Assembly: GCA_900548705.1 (NCBI GenBank)
Contig: URLF01000007.1
Span: 1-48,030, forward strand
DNA: 48,030 bases
Direction of reading: 5' to 3'
From: an uncultured Porphyromonadaceae bacterium
Lineage (GTDB): Bacteria; Bacteroidota; Bacteroidia; Bacteroidales; Muribaculaceae
In this document: piece after piece, positions 34,055 through 43,700 of the stretch
Layout of the letters: every line of letters starts with the position of its first letter
Position numbering within the stretch: position 1 is the stretch's first letter
The notes under the pieces: model-generated
The model's database searches: none
What the model was told of the DNA's origin: nothing
Seen by the model: the letters and a program-made list of their open reading frames with translations, nothing else
Position numbers and translations under genes: made by a program

Positions 34055-34990
34055 ATGGAAATACGCCGTTACAACCCGGAAATGAAGCCGATGTGGGACA
34101 GGTTTGTGAGGGAGTCGCGCAATGCGACGTTCCTGCTTACCCGTGACTATATGGAATACCATTCCGATCGCTTCACAGACTGCTCATATGTATTTCTTGA
34201 CAATAAGGGTAAGGTGGAGACATTATTGCCTGGTTCTCTCCATGGCGATGAACTGCGTTCCCACGGTGGGTTGACCTACGGCGGTTTCATCCTGGGGGGA
34301 CATTCATCAGGTGTCTCTCCCGCCATATGGCTTGAAGCGTTGACTGCGGTGTTGAAGAATGAGGGGATTTCAAGGATGATTTATAAACCTGTCCCACATA
34401 TATATCACCGTTATCCGGCCGAGGAAGACCTGTATGCCTTATGGCGTATGGGAGGAAAGATATGTTGCCGTAATATGGCCACGGTCATAGATGTGGCGAA
34501 TCCCATACGCTCTTCACGGTTGGGTAAAAGAGCCATAAAACGGCGTGATTCGGCAGGAATTACTGTGAGGCAGACCGCTGATGCGAATGAATTCTGGCAG
34601 ATCATAGTCGATGACAGGAGGGTACGTCATAACACGACCCCGGTTCATACCTTGGATGAGATGCAGTCGCTCCGCGACAAATTCCCTGACGAGATACTGT
34701 TTTTTGTGGCTGAGGCGGGGGGAGAAATACTTGCCGGTGCGGTTATATATCGTGCGGGAGGGGTTTTGCATCTGCAATATGCTGCCGCAACCGAACTTGG
34801 AAAGGAATTGTATGCGGTTGATGTCATTTATAACAACTTGATTTTCGAGCGGCTGAGGGATGCCCGCTGGTTTGATTTCGGTACATCCAATGAGGATGCG
34901 GGTCGTTTTCTAAACGAGGGGATGGTCAGACACAAGGAGGAATTCGGGGGCAGGAGTATCGTGTACGACCAGTATATGCTGGAGTTGTGA
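34055..34990 (+). CDS. GNAT / FemAB-like acyltransferase
   Basis: A 311-residue soluble protein. The start MEIRRYNPEMKPMWDRFVRESRNATFLLTRDYM, with a mid-protein HSD-type segment and the late stretch ILAGAVIYRAGGVLHLQYAAATELGKELYAVDVIYNNLI, is the double-GNAT (FemAB-like) pattern seen in enzymes that add amino acids or acyl groups to cell-wall or exopolysaccharide precursors. I use the ATG at 34055 because it follows the -7 box. An upstream TTG at 34007 would lie before that box. Base composition is somewhat lower in GC than the neighbours. Its stop lies 2 bp from that of the convergent permease gene. Substrate unknown. Confidence 0.8.
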   Translation: MEIRRYNPEMKPMWDRFVRESRNATFLLTRDYMEYHSDRFTDCSYVFLDNKGKVETLLPGSLHGDELRSHGGLTYGGFILGGHSSGVSPAIWLEALTAVLKNEGISRMIYKPVPHIYHRYPAEEDLYALWRMGGKICCRNMATVIDVANPIRSSRLGKRAIKRRDSAGITVRQTADANEFWQIIVDDRRVRHNTTPVHTLDEMQSLRDKFPDEILFFVAEAGGEILAGAVIYRAGGVLHLQYAAATELGKELYAVDVIYNNLIFERLRDARWFDFGTSNEDAGRFLNEGMVRHKEEFGGRSIVYDQYMLEL

Positions 34991-34992
34991 TA

Positions 34993-36246
34993 TTATGATT
35001 TTGTGTCGCGGGCGGGGCGGGCGAGCCACGCGCCGACGGCGGCGATGAGGAGGGAGGTAAGAAGGATGGCGGCGGTGACGGCCAGGAGGTCGGAGAGCCT
35101 GAGGGAAACGGGATAATAATCGACAGCCATCATCGCAGGGTTGGAGGAGTTGAGCTTGATCCAGCCGAAATGTTCTTGTCCGAGGGTCAGCAATGAACCT
35201 ATCACGAGACCGACACAGCCCCCGACGAAGGTTATCAGCCATCCCTGGTTGGCGAAAATCCCTTTTATCAGTCCTGAAGAGGCTCCCATGGCTGAAAACA
35301 CCGCCATGTTCTTCTCCTTTTCAACCACCATCAGCGAGAGGGTGGAGATGATGTTGAACGACGCGACAGCCAGGATGAAGAGCAGCATCAGGAAGGTAAT
35401 CCATTTTTCCACGGCAATCATGCGGTAGGCATCAGCCTCCTGCTCCATCCGGTCGAGTATGACCATTCCGGAGGGGAGCAAGGGAGTGATGGCTTCCCGC
35501 GTCTTGCGGATATCTCCGTCATTTTTGGCCGAGAGGGGATATACGGCCACCGAAGTGGCGTCTGTCGTGTAGTCGAGGAGGTCACGCCCGACCGATAAGG
35601 GAATGACGAGCATATCGCGGTCTTGTTCTTCCTGCTCCACTTGGTAGACTCCAGTGACCCGTAAGGAGTCGCCACGGAACGCGCCGGTCGGATTGGCGGG
35701 GTTGACGCGCCCGGTGCGGGTCGGTTCGAACACCTGAATCCAGCCGGTCACAGGGCCATCCACAAGCTGCCGTTCTTCGGCAAGCGGCCTGACATTGAGA
35801 TTCACGGCCACCCCCACCGAGAGGGTTGCCTGGGCATGGTCGATTTCCCCATCTATCAGAATCCCGTCCAGTCCGGAGGCATCCATGGCCGCAGGTTCCA
35901 TAGCCCGGATATTGACCGGCATCTGTCCCTGCTGTGATATGGCGAATGCCTGCTCATCTATCATCGGGGAGGCCAACGCCACGGATGGCAACCCCTGCAA
36001 CAGTGAGGCGATGGAGTCGGCGTTGGCGATTACCGAACCGTCGGCCATCCTTGCCAGCAGCGGAGGATTGAAATTGGATGTCTTCCTCTCGACAAGCTGT
36101 GAGAACCCGTTGAACACCGACAGCACCACTATCATCGCGGCGGCGGCCACAGCGACCCCCGCCATCGATACCGCCGATATTATATTGACGGCTCCGTGGC
36201 TTTTGCGGGACAGCAGGTAGCGCAGGGCGATTCTCAGGGGCAACAT
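34993..36246 (-). CDS. FtsX-like ABC permease, LolC/LolE type
   Basis: A 417-residue inner-membrane protein with one N-terminal helix (about 20-45), a periplasmic domain of about 230 residues, and three C-terminal helices (about 283-305, 330-352 and 380-405). The start RIALRYLLSRKSHGAVNIISAVSMAGVAVAAAAMIVVLSVFNGF and the FtsX segment ASFNIISTLSLMVVEKEKNMAVFSAMGAS are characteristic of LolC/E, which with the ATPase LolD release lipoproteins from the inner membrane. No LolD gene is in the window. It is the last gene of the ctpA-lepB-wbqC operon, 11 bp after the previous gene. Confidence 0.9.
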   Translation of the reverse strand: MLPLRIALRYLLSRKSHGAVNIISAVSMAGVAVAAAAMIVVLSVFNGFSQLVERKTSNFNPPLLARMADGSVIANADSIASLLQGLPSVALASPMIDEQAFAISQQGQMPVNIRAMEPAAMDASGLDGILIDGEIDHAQATLSVGVAVNLNVRPLAEERQLVDGPVTGWIQVFEPTRTGRVNPANPTGAFRGDSLRVTGVYQVEQEEQDRDMLVIPLSVGRDLLDYTTDATSVAVYPLSAKNDGDIRKTREAITPLLPSGMVILDRMEQEADAYRMIAVEKWITFLMLLFILAVASFNIISTLSLMVVEKEKNMAVFSAMGASSGLIKGIFANQGWLITFVGGCVGLVIGSLLTLGQEHFGWIKLNSSNPAMMAVDYYPVSLRLSDLLAVTAAILLTSLLIAAVGAWLARPARDTKS

Positions 36247-36257
36247 ACGGGATGGGG

Positions 36258-36821
36258 TTATTGGCGAATCCAGAGGGCGGCTTCCGGGCCGAGACAGAAG
36301 AGGAGGTCGAGGATGGAGAGACCCGGCAGGAAGCCGAAACGGGCCTGGCGGGGTTGCCAGTAGGGGAGAGGGGGATTGGGATTAATGGGAGGATTGGGAG
36401 TTTTGGGGGGATTGGGCGGGAGGAGCAGCAGGCTCTCTATCTCCCGGTCGATGGCGAGGTTGAGGTCGATGACCGAGGGGTAGCGGTCGACCGTCTCCCG
36501 CGAGATGAAGGGGAGGAAGCGGTCGATGTAGAATTCGAAGAAGGGGGTACGACCGTAGGCCGACTCAAGGGAGACGCGGTGGACATGCCACCACTGGCCG
36601 TGGTCGCTGACGCGGACATCCCTCCAGGTGGCGTTGGGTATGCCGTGGGGCTTGACGATGGGGAGGGTGAGGGTCAGGTGGCCGTTGACATCGGCTATGT
36701 CGTAGCGGTGGATTTCCTTGCGCCGTTTGTCAAACAGCGCGTCGGTGACCACAGGCATTCCGGCCGCGCGTCTAAGCCAGTAATCAACGGATCCGAAATA
36801 TCTCGGCAGTTCACCTTCCAT
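36258..36821 (-). CDS. WbqC-like family protein
   Basis: A 187-residue protein. ELPRYFGSVDYWLRRAA, RYDIADVNGHLTLTLPIVKP and RDVRVSDHGQWWHVHRVSLESAYGRTPFFEFYIDRF match the WbqC-like family, whose members occur in O-antigen and sugar-synthesis loci and are thought to be aminotransferase-like or ligase-like in sugar modification. Residues about 133-155 are an unusual Pro/Asn-rich insertion (PPNPPKTPNPP...) coded by repeats of GGATTGGG-type words, so this part may vary in length between strains. It lies between lepB (32 bp) and the permease gene. Confidence 0.82.
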   Translation of the reverse strand: MEGELPRYFGSVDYWLRRAAGMPVVTDALFDKRRKEIHRYDIADVNGHLTLTLPIVKPHGIPNATWRDVRVSDHGQWWHVHRVSLESAYGRTPFFEFYIDRFLPFISRETVDRYPSVIDLNLAIDREIESLLLLPPNPPKTPNPPINPNPPLPYWQPRQARFGFLPGLSILDLLFCLGPEAALWIRQ

Positions 36822-36853
36822 AATCCGACGGTCTGTTGGTCATTGGGGATGAA

Positions 36854-38317
36854 TCACTTGTCGGGATTGGCATCCTTGAGTATGCGGTTCCAGCGTATCT
36901 TGCCGTCAAACAGGCTCTTGTCCTGGTCGAAGGATATGAGGACACGCAGGGGGGTGCCTACGATATGGTCTTCAGGCACGAATCCCCAGTAACGGGAGTC
37001 GAGGGAGTTGTCGCGGTTGTCACCCATCATGAAGTAGTAGTCCATCTTGAAGGTGTAATAGTCCTGCGGCTTCCCGTCGATATACAGCTTTCCGTCGCGG
37101 AACTCGGCTGTCGGATTTCCCTCATACACGCGTATGACGCGCCCATAGATATCCCAGGCGGTCTGGCTCATCTCCATCACCATCCCCTTCTTGGGAATCA
37201 GCAGGCCCTTGTCGCCGCCATAGTTCGCACGGGTCCAGTCGGCGGACAATGCTTCAGGATAGAGGGAGTAGAGGGTTTCGGGAGCAGGCTCCTGACGTTC
37301 GATTTTGCCGATGCGCGGGTTGGCCTCGGCGGCTTCTACCATGGCGGCGGTCATCGGGGAGACATAAATCGGGGGCACCGACCCGTCATCGTTGACCTTG
37401 TAGCCGAGCATGGCGAGCTGCTGGGGGGTAATCTGGTCAAGCTCGGCGATGCCACGGTCAAGCACCGGAATGCCCATCTGTTCGAATTCCTCCTCGGTAA
37501 GCGGGGAACCGTTGACCTGGTAGAAATAGTTGAACTGCACATTCTCAGGCACAATCTCAAACGGCTGGCCGTCAATGTGGATTACTCCGTCGACAATCTT
37601 GATGCGCTGTCCGGGGAGCCCCACGCAGCGTTTCACATAATTCTCGCGGCGGTCTACCGGTCGCCATATCTTCTTGCCGAACTCGGCGGTCTCGGTGTTG
37701 AGCACCGCCTCACCCTTCCATTTCTTCAGAGTGTAGTAGTCAGGGTTGGAGACCTTCGACATAACGGTGTCACCCGCGGGGAAGTTGAATACCACGATGT
37801 CTCCCGCCTCGATGTCGCGTCGCCCCTTGAGACGCTTGTAGCTGTTGGAGGGGGAGTCGAGATAGCTCTTGCCAAGGCCGAAGGGGAGTTCGTTGTGGAC
37901 GAGCGGGAAATATACCGGGGTCATTGGGACACGCGGCCCGTAGACTGTCTTGTCTACAAAGAGGTAGTCGCCGGTCAGGAGGGTCTTCTCGAGCGAAGAG
38001 GAGGGTATCTGGTAGTTCTGTCCCACGAAGGCGAAGACGAAATAGACAAGCACCAGGGCGTAGACAATCGCGTCGACCCATGACATGACGCTCTTCACGG
38101 CGGGGTTCTTTGACCGTTTCCACCATGTGAAAGGTATGTAGCCGGTGATGTAGATGTCAAACAGCAGGACACCTCCCAGCAGCAGCCAGGGGTTGCCCAT
38201 CCAGATGACCCAGAGGATGAATATCAGGAAGACGATGCCGAAGCGCACCCACCGTGTGGGTTTGTTTTCCTTTACGCGGCGGATGAAGTCGGCTTTGAAG
38301 TCTTTGTTTGTGTTCAT
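36854..38317 (-). CDS. lepB: Signal peptidase I LepB
   Basis: A 487-residue inner-membrane protease that removes signal peptides from exported proteins. Hydrophobic segments lie at about 24-42, 43-60 and 80-100, followed by box B with the catalytic serine (IPSSSLEKTL, Ser108) and box D with the catalytic lysine (NYVKRCVGLPG, Lys229). Box E is GDNRDNSLDSRYWGF near the end. The protein is much longer than E. coli LepB. Long insertions lie between boxes B and D and between D and E, as is common in Bacteroidetes. It is 29 bp downstream of ctpA. Confidence 0.95.
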   Translation of the reverse strand: MNTNKDFKADFIRRVKENKPTRWVRFGIVFLIFILWVIWMGNPWLLLGGVLLFDIYITGYIPFTWWKRSKNPAVKSVMSWVDAIVYALVLVYFVFAFVGQNYQIPSSSLEKTLLTGDYLFVDKTVYGPRVPMTPVYFPLVHNELPFGLGKSYLDSPSNSYKRLKGRRDIEAGDIVVFNFPAGDTVMSKVSNPDYYTLKKWKGEAVLNTETAEFGKKIWRPVDRRENYVKRCVGLPGQRIKIVDGVIHIDGQPFEIVPENVQFNYFYQVNGSPLTEEEFEQMGIPVLDRGIAELDQITPQQLAMLGYKVNDDGSVPPIYVSPMTAAMVEAAEANPRIGKIERQEPAPETLYSLYPEALSADWTRANYGGDKGLLIPKKGMVMEMSQTAWDIYGRVIRVYEGNPTAEFRDGKLYIDGKPQDYYTFKMDYYFMMGDNRDNSLDSRYWGFVPEDHIVGTPLRVLISFDQDKSLFDGKIRWNRILKDANPDK

Positions 38318-38346
38318 TCAGATTGGTTTATTGAGTTGTGTTAGCC

Positions 38347-40011
38347 CTATTTCTTCCCGAGAATCCGGCGGTAGCGCGCCTGGTCGTGGAGGACATTGGC
38401 GGCGGAGTCGACATCCTGGTCGGTCTTCAGGGTCTGTATGATTGATCCCCGGGTGCCATGCCAGCGCATCACCATCTCCGGGCCGAGATATGAGGCGATG
38501 AGGGCGCGGTTGAGGTTCAGGTCATGTTCGAGGTCATGCTGGAGCAGCGAGCGCAGCCCGTCGATGCGGGCCTGTACGGAGTCGTTGAGGTAACCCTCGG
38601 TCTTGGCTGACTTCTCAAGCTGGTCAAGCACCATCTCGCATGCGCGGTCATATTTGAATTTTTCCGGGTCGATGAATTTCTTGAACTCCGAGAAGATGGT
38701 GTCGGTAACCTCGAACTCCTCAGCCGGAACACCTTCGGGATGGTGGGCGGCATATTTGTTGGCGAAGTCGAAGCTCCATCCGTCGCGGACTATGTTGTAG
38801 ACCAGACGGTTCCCTTCGGGGTATTCCCCCTTGATGTCGGGGGTGATGCCGCCGCCGTCGCGCACCTCGCGTCCGGCGCGGGTGTGCCATACGGTGGTGA
38901 GGGAGTCGGGGATGCGGGCCACCGAGCCGTCAGGGTTGCGGTGGCTGTAATCGATGGCCTGGATTAGACGTCCCGAGGGGATGTAGTATTTGGCGATGGT
39001 CACCTTCATCAGGCCGTTGTAGGGGAGGGCGCGGGTAGACTGCACAAGCCCTTTGCCGAAGGAGCGTTCACCGACGATGATACCACGGTCGAGGTCCTGT
39101 ATCGCTCCGGTGACAATCTCAGAGGAGGAGGCCGATGAGCTGTTGACCAGTATGGCGAGGGGTATCTCGGTGTCGACAGGTTTGTGGGTGGTCTTGTAGA
39201 TTTTTTCGTTTATCAACCCTTTGCCACGGGTGCGCAACACTTCGGTGCCCTTGGGGACAAACAGCCCGACAATCTGGACGGCGCTTTCAAGCAGGCCGCC
39301 GCCGTTGTTGCGCAGGTCGAGGACTATCGATTTAACCCTGGGGTCTTTTTTCAGGTCAATCAGGGCGTCCTTGACGGCCTGGAAGCTCTTCTCGTTGAAG
39401 GTGGAGAGCTGTATGTAGCCGATGTCGTCGCGCACGACACCGTAATACGGTACGGGGTTGACATCTATCTTCTCGCGGGTAATCTCAAATGCCAGAGTGG
39501 TGTCAGACAGGGCTGCCGAGCCGTAGGGACGGTTGACGGTTACGTTCACTTTGGTACCCGCCTGGCCGCGCAGCTTCTTGGATATGAGGTCGGAGGAGAG
39601 GGTTGTCACAGAGTCGCCGTCGATGGTGATGAAGACATCGCCCGGTTTCAGCCCGACACGTTCGGCCGGACTTCCCTCGCGGGGTTCGGAGACGAAGGTC
39701 TTGCCGTCACGGGTGCCGATGAATGAGCCGATGCCGCCGTATTCGCCCGTGGAGATGGTCATGAACTCCTCCTGCTCGCTCTCGGGAATGTATTCCGTGT
39801 AGGGGTCGATTTCGTTGAGCATGGCCGAGATGGCGGTGTTGATAGACTTGTCCGCGTCGATGGAGTCGACGTAGCTTGTCTGGAGGTTCTTGTAGACAGC
39901 CGTGAAGATGTCAAGGTTGCGGGATATGTCATTCTTCGGGCTGCGGGTGGCGGCCCCGGCCACGATTGCGGCGGCGGAAGCCCCAAGCAGCAGTATGGGG
40001 AGTTTTCTCAT
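38347..40011 (-). CDS. ctpA: S41 family C-terminal processing peptidase (CtpA)
   Basis: A 554-residue periplasmic serine protease with an N-terminal signal or anchor (MRKLPILLLGASAAAIVAGA). A PDZ domain (about 85-165; GSFIGTRDGKTFVSEPREGSPAERVGLKPGDVF) precedes the catalytic core with VNSSSASSSEIVTGAIQDLDRGIIVGERSFGKG, holding the Ser-Lys dyad. Such enzymes trim or degrade cell-envelope proteins. The ATG at 40011 is used. A more upstream in-frame start at 40062 would add a region rich in Arg/His that overlaps the promoter. It heads the operon with lepB, wbqC-like and the LolE-like permease. Confidence 0.93.
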   Translation of the reverse strand: MRKLPILLLGASAAAIVAGAATRSPKNDISRNLDIFTAVYKNLQTSYVDSIDADKSINTAISAMLNEIDPYTEYIPESEQEEFMTISTGEYGGIGSFIGTRDGKTFVSEPREGSPAERVGLKPGDVFITIDGDSVTTLSSDLISKKLRGQAGTKVNVTVNRPYGSAALSDTTLAFEITREKIDVNPVPYYGVVRDDIGYIQLSTFNEKSFQAVKDALIDLKKDPRVKSIVLDLRNNGGGLLESAVQIVGLFVPKGTEVLRTRGKGLINEKIYKTTHKPVDTEIPLAILVNSSSASSSEIVTGAIQDLDRGIIVGERSFGKGLVQSTRALPYNGLMKVTIAKYYIPSGRLIQAIDYSHRNPDGSVARIPDSLTTVWHTRAGREVRDGGGITPDIKGEYPEGNRLVYNIVRDGWSFDFANKYAAHHPEGVPAEEFEVTDTIFSEFKKFIDPEKFKYDRACEMVLDQLEKSAKTEGYLNDSVQARIDGLRSLLQHDLEHDLNLNRALIASYLGPEMVMRWHGTRGSIIQTLKTDQDVDSAANVLHDQARYRRILGKK

Positions 40012-40038
40012 CGGTTGCAGACGTCTGTGTTTGACACG

Positions 40039-40071
40039 CGAAGTTACGATAATTTGTGGCAATCCGGCAAA
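40039..40071 (-). promoter_or_regulatory. Promoter of the ctpA operon, placed inside a terminator hairpin
   Basis: On the minus strand, TTTG (40071-40068), a 21-nt spacer and TAACTTCG (40046-40039), one base off consensus. The -33 box lies in the loop of the terminator hairpin at 40051-40087. Confidence 0.6.
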
Positions 40072-40087
40072 AGGATTGCCACAAATT
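40051..40087 (-). terminator. Terminator of the mfd-slyD unit
   Basis: A perfect 15-bp stem (40051-40065 with 40073-40087; AATTTGTGGCAATCC) with a 7-nt loop, 24 nt after the SlyD stop on the minus strand. It may work by stem stability more than a T-run, since ATCG follows. Confidence 0.8.
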
Positions 40088-40110
40088 AAGTTAAATTATT
40101 TCCCAATGAA

Positions 40111-40692
40111 TCAGTGGCAGTGGCCTCCGCCGCAGCATCCGTCGGAGCATCCGCCGTCGTGGTCTTCGCCACAATGGTCGTGGTCGCATCCGCAACCGCA
40201 GCCGTGGGCGGGTTTGAGTTCTTCGGGCGTGGCGTCGCGGACGGCGAGGATTTTGCCGTCGAAACGCACGGCCTTTCCTGCCAGGGGATGGTTGAAGTCC
40301 ATCTTCACCTTGTCGGCGGTCACCTCCTTTACGAGACCGTTGATGCGGAAACCGTCGGCGGTCATCATCGGCACGAGTGCGCCGGGCTTGATGGCCTCGT
40401 CGTCAAACTTGTCGTCGATGAGGAAGAGGTCCTTGTCGAGGGTGACCACCTGATCGGGGTCGTAGGGGCCGAATGCCTCGTCGGCGGTGGCGGTGACATT
40501 GAACTTCCCGTCCTTCTCGAGACCTTCGATGGCCTTTTCAAGAGGGGCGATAACCCCACGGGTCACACCGAAGACAATCTTCTCAGGGTCTTCGGCATCG
40601 GTCTGGTGGACGAGTTTCTCGGTGCCGTCAGGCTCGACAGCGTAGAGGTCGTAGCCGAGTTCGACATATTTGCCGGGTTGGATTTTTTCCAT
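40111..40692 (-). CDS. slyD: SlyD-like FKBP peptidyl-prolyl isomerase with metal-binding tail
   Basis: A 193-residue cytoplasmic protein. The FKBP fold with the inserted chaperone (IF) domain is seen in EKIQPGKYVELGYDLYAVE, FGVTRGVIAPLEKAIEGLEKDGKF and FNHPLAGKAV. The last 31 residues are almost only His, Cys, Gly and Asp (HGCGCGCDHDHCGEDH...), a SlyD-type metal-binding tail with eight Cys. SlyD isomerises proline bonds and carries nickel to hydrogenase in E. coli. The start at 40692 (MEKIQPGK) is chosen because the upstream 28 residues are not protein-like and overlap mfd. It is 16 bp after mfd. Confidence 0.92.
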   Translation of the reverse strand: MEKIQPGKYVELGYDLYAVEPDGTEKLVHQTDAEDPEKIVFGVTRGVIAPLEKAIEGLEKDGKFNVTATADEAFGPYDPDQVVTLDKDLFLIDDKFDDEAIKPGALVPMMTADGFRINGLVKEVTADKVKMDFNHPLAGKAVRFDGKILAVRDATPEELKPAHGCGCGCDHDHCGEDHDGGCSDGCCGGGHCH

Positions 40693-40708
40693 GATGTTGT
40701 ATATATTT

Positions 40709-43700
40709 TTAGTTGGTTGTTTCCAGGTTGAGGATTTCTGAGAGAATCGAGACGGCGGTCTCGACGCTGGGGACATTTGAGAAGGCGAACGACCGCTTCT
40801 GGCCGTTCTCGCGGATTTTGACCGTGGAGAGATGGCTCTGGAGGTAGGCTATCATACGGCCGAACATCGGCGACTGGTAGTAGGCGACATTCTGGGAGTC
40901 GACGAAATAGGTGTACATCGTCCCCTGCTTGAGGGCCACCTTCTCGATGCCGAGCTGACGGGCCAGACGGCGCAGTCGCGGCACCCGGGTAAGCTCGGCC
41001 GCCTCGGGGGGTATCTTGCCGAAACGGTCGACCAGGCGGGAGCGGAACTCTCGGATGTCCATCTCGCGCTCCATCGAGTCGAGTTCGCGGTAGAGGGAGA
41101 TTCGCTCGCTCTCCTGCGGGACATACCAGGCGGGTAGCAGCAGTTCCAGGTCGCTCTCGATGACGCAGTCTGCGACATATTCGGTCTCCTCCTCCGGGGA
41201 GTTGCCATGCTCCTCTTTGGTAAACGTTCCGGCGAACTCTTCGGTTCGAAGCTCGGTGACCGCTTCCTTGAGGATTTTCTGGTAGGTCTCGTAGCCGAGG
41301 TCGGCGATGAAGCCGCTCTGCTCCGCTCCGAGGAGGTTGCCGGCTCCACGGATGTCGAGGTCCTGCATGGCGATGTGGATGCCCGACCCCAGGTCGGAGA
41401 ACCCTTCGATGGCCTGGAGGCGGCGACGGGCGACCGGGGTAAGGGGATTGCCGGGAGGAACCATCAGGTAGCAGAACGCCTTGTGGTTGCTGCGCCCGAC
41501 ACGTCCGCGGAGCTGGTGTAGCTCCGACAGGCCGAAGTTCTGGGCGTTGTTGACAATCATGGTGTTGACGTTGGGCATATCTATGCCGCTCTCCACGATG
41601 GTTGTCGCCAGCATCACGTCGTAGTCGTGGTTGGTGAAGTCGATGATGGCCTGTTCGAGTTTCTCGGGTGGCATCTGGCCGTGGGCCACGATGGTACGCG
41701 CGTCGGGGACGACCCGCTTGACCATCTGCTCGAGCTGCATCAATCCCTCGATACGGTTGTTGATGATGAACACCTGGCCGTTGCGCGACATCTCGAAGTT
41801 GACGGCCTCGGCCAGGAGGTCGTCGGTCAGGGTGTTGACCGAGGTCAGGATGGGGTAGCGGTTCGGCGGCGGGGTGGTTATCGACGACAGGTCGCGGGCA
41901 CCCATCAGGGAGAACTGGAGGGTGCGGGGGATGGGGGTGGCCGACATCGTGAGGGTGTCGACGCTGACCTTCATCTGTTTGAGCTTCTCCTTTACGGCCA
42001 CACCGAATTTTTGCTCCTCGTCGATGACGAGAAGCCCGAGGTCTTTGAACTTCACATCCTTCCCGACAAGGCGGTGGGTGCCGACCAGGATGTCTATCTT
42101 CCCCTCGGCGAGGTCTTTGAGGATATCCTTTATTTGTTTGGGGGTGCGGGCGCGGGAAAGGTAGTCTACCCTGACGGGGAAATCTTTCAGGCGGTCGCGG
42201 AATGTGTTGAAATGCTGGTAGGCCAGCACTGTGGTAGGCACCAGCACCGCCACCTGCTTGCCGTCGGTGGCCGCCTTGAACGCCGCGCGGATGGCGATTT
42301 CGGTCTTGCCGAAACCGACATCACCGCATATCAGGCGATCCATCGGGCGGTCGCTTTCCATGTCGGCCTTGACATCGCGGGTGGCGGTCAGCTGGTCGGG
42401 GGTGTCCTCGTAGATGAAGGATGCCTCAAGTTCATGCTGCAGGTAGCTGTCGGGAGAGAAGCTGAAACCCTTCTCCTCCTTGCGGGCGGCGTAGAGCTTG
42501 ATGAGGTCGCGGGCGATGTCCTTGAGTTTCTTCTTGGTCTTCTCCTTCATCCGGTTCCAGGCCCCGGAACCGAGTTTGTTGATGGTAGGCTCGACACCCT
42601 CCTTGCCTCGGTATTTGGCGAGTTTGTGGAGGGCGTGGATTGAGACGAAGATGCAGTCGTTGTTCTTGTAGATGAGCTTGATCATCTCCTGGGTGGTGCC
42701 GTTGACCTGGGTGCGCAGCAGCCCCCCGAATTTACCGACACCATGGTCGACATGGACTATGTAGTCTCCGGTCTCGATGGCCGACAGCTCCTTGAGCGAC
42801 AGGGCGAGCTTCCCCGACCGGGCACGGTCGCTCTTGAGGGAGTATTTGTGGAAACGGTCGAAAATCTGGTGGTCGGTGAAGAGACAGCGTTTCAGCCGGT
42901 GGTCGACGAACCCCTCATGGAGGGTGGCCGACGCGGGGGTGAAAGGAATCTCGTCGGCACGTTCCTCGAAGATGGCGTGGAGACGCTGGGCCTGTTTCTG
43001 GGAATCGGTCAGGATATAAATCTTGTAGCCCTCACCGAGGAATTTCAGGAAAGAGGCTGATATGAGGTCGAAATTCTTATGGTAAAGTCCCTGCGGGGAA
43101 CAGCTGAAATCGAGGGAGGTCTCCGACTCCTTGGCCGGGGTGGCGGCGGTGTATTCCAGACGGGTGAAGCCTGCGAATTTCCGGGCGAATTTCGCCGGGT
43201 CGACAAGCTGCTTCATGGCCTGGGCGTCCCCCTCCCCGGCAATCACCGCCGAGGATGAGAAACTGTCGTTGGCGATGGCCTCGATTCGTCCGAGAAGCCG
43301 GGAGGAGTCTGCGGTGGCTATGACGGTGGAGGGGGGGATGAAGTCAAGCAGGCTCTCCCCCGCGTCACCATCGGAAGAGACATTGGCGGTCACGGCAACC
43401 GAGTCTACCTTCTGTTCCGACAGCTGTGTCTCGATGTTGAAAGTGCGTATCGACTCGATTTCGTCGCCGAACAGGTCGATACGGTAAGGGAGTTCCCCCG
43501 AATATCCGAAAATATCGATGATTGAGCCACGGATGGCGAAATGTCCCGGTTCATACACATAGTCGACCGGGAGGAAGCCATTGTCGAGAAGCCATCGGCG
43601 CGTCTTCTCCAGGTCGATTTCCTGACCGACGGAGAAAGTCGCCGTCTTGTCGGTGATTACCTGACGCGACGCCACCTTCTCGGCCATCGCCTCAGGATAA

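Noticed and set aside
36836..38083. A 415-codon plus-strand frame opposite lepB
   Set aside because: LepB motifs on the minus strand are complete, and the plus-strand product is a His/Val/Gly-rich shadow.
40693..40776. Upstream extension of the SlyD frame
   Set aside because: It runs into the mfd 3' end and is not protein-like. The ATG at 40692 begins the conserved FKBP sequence.
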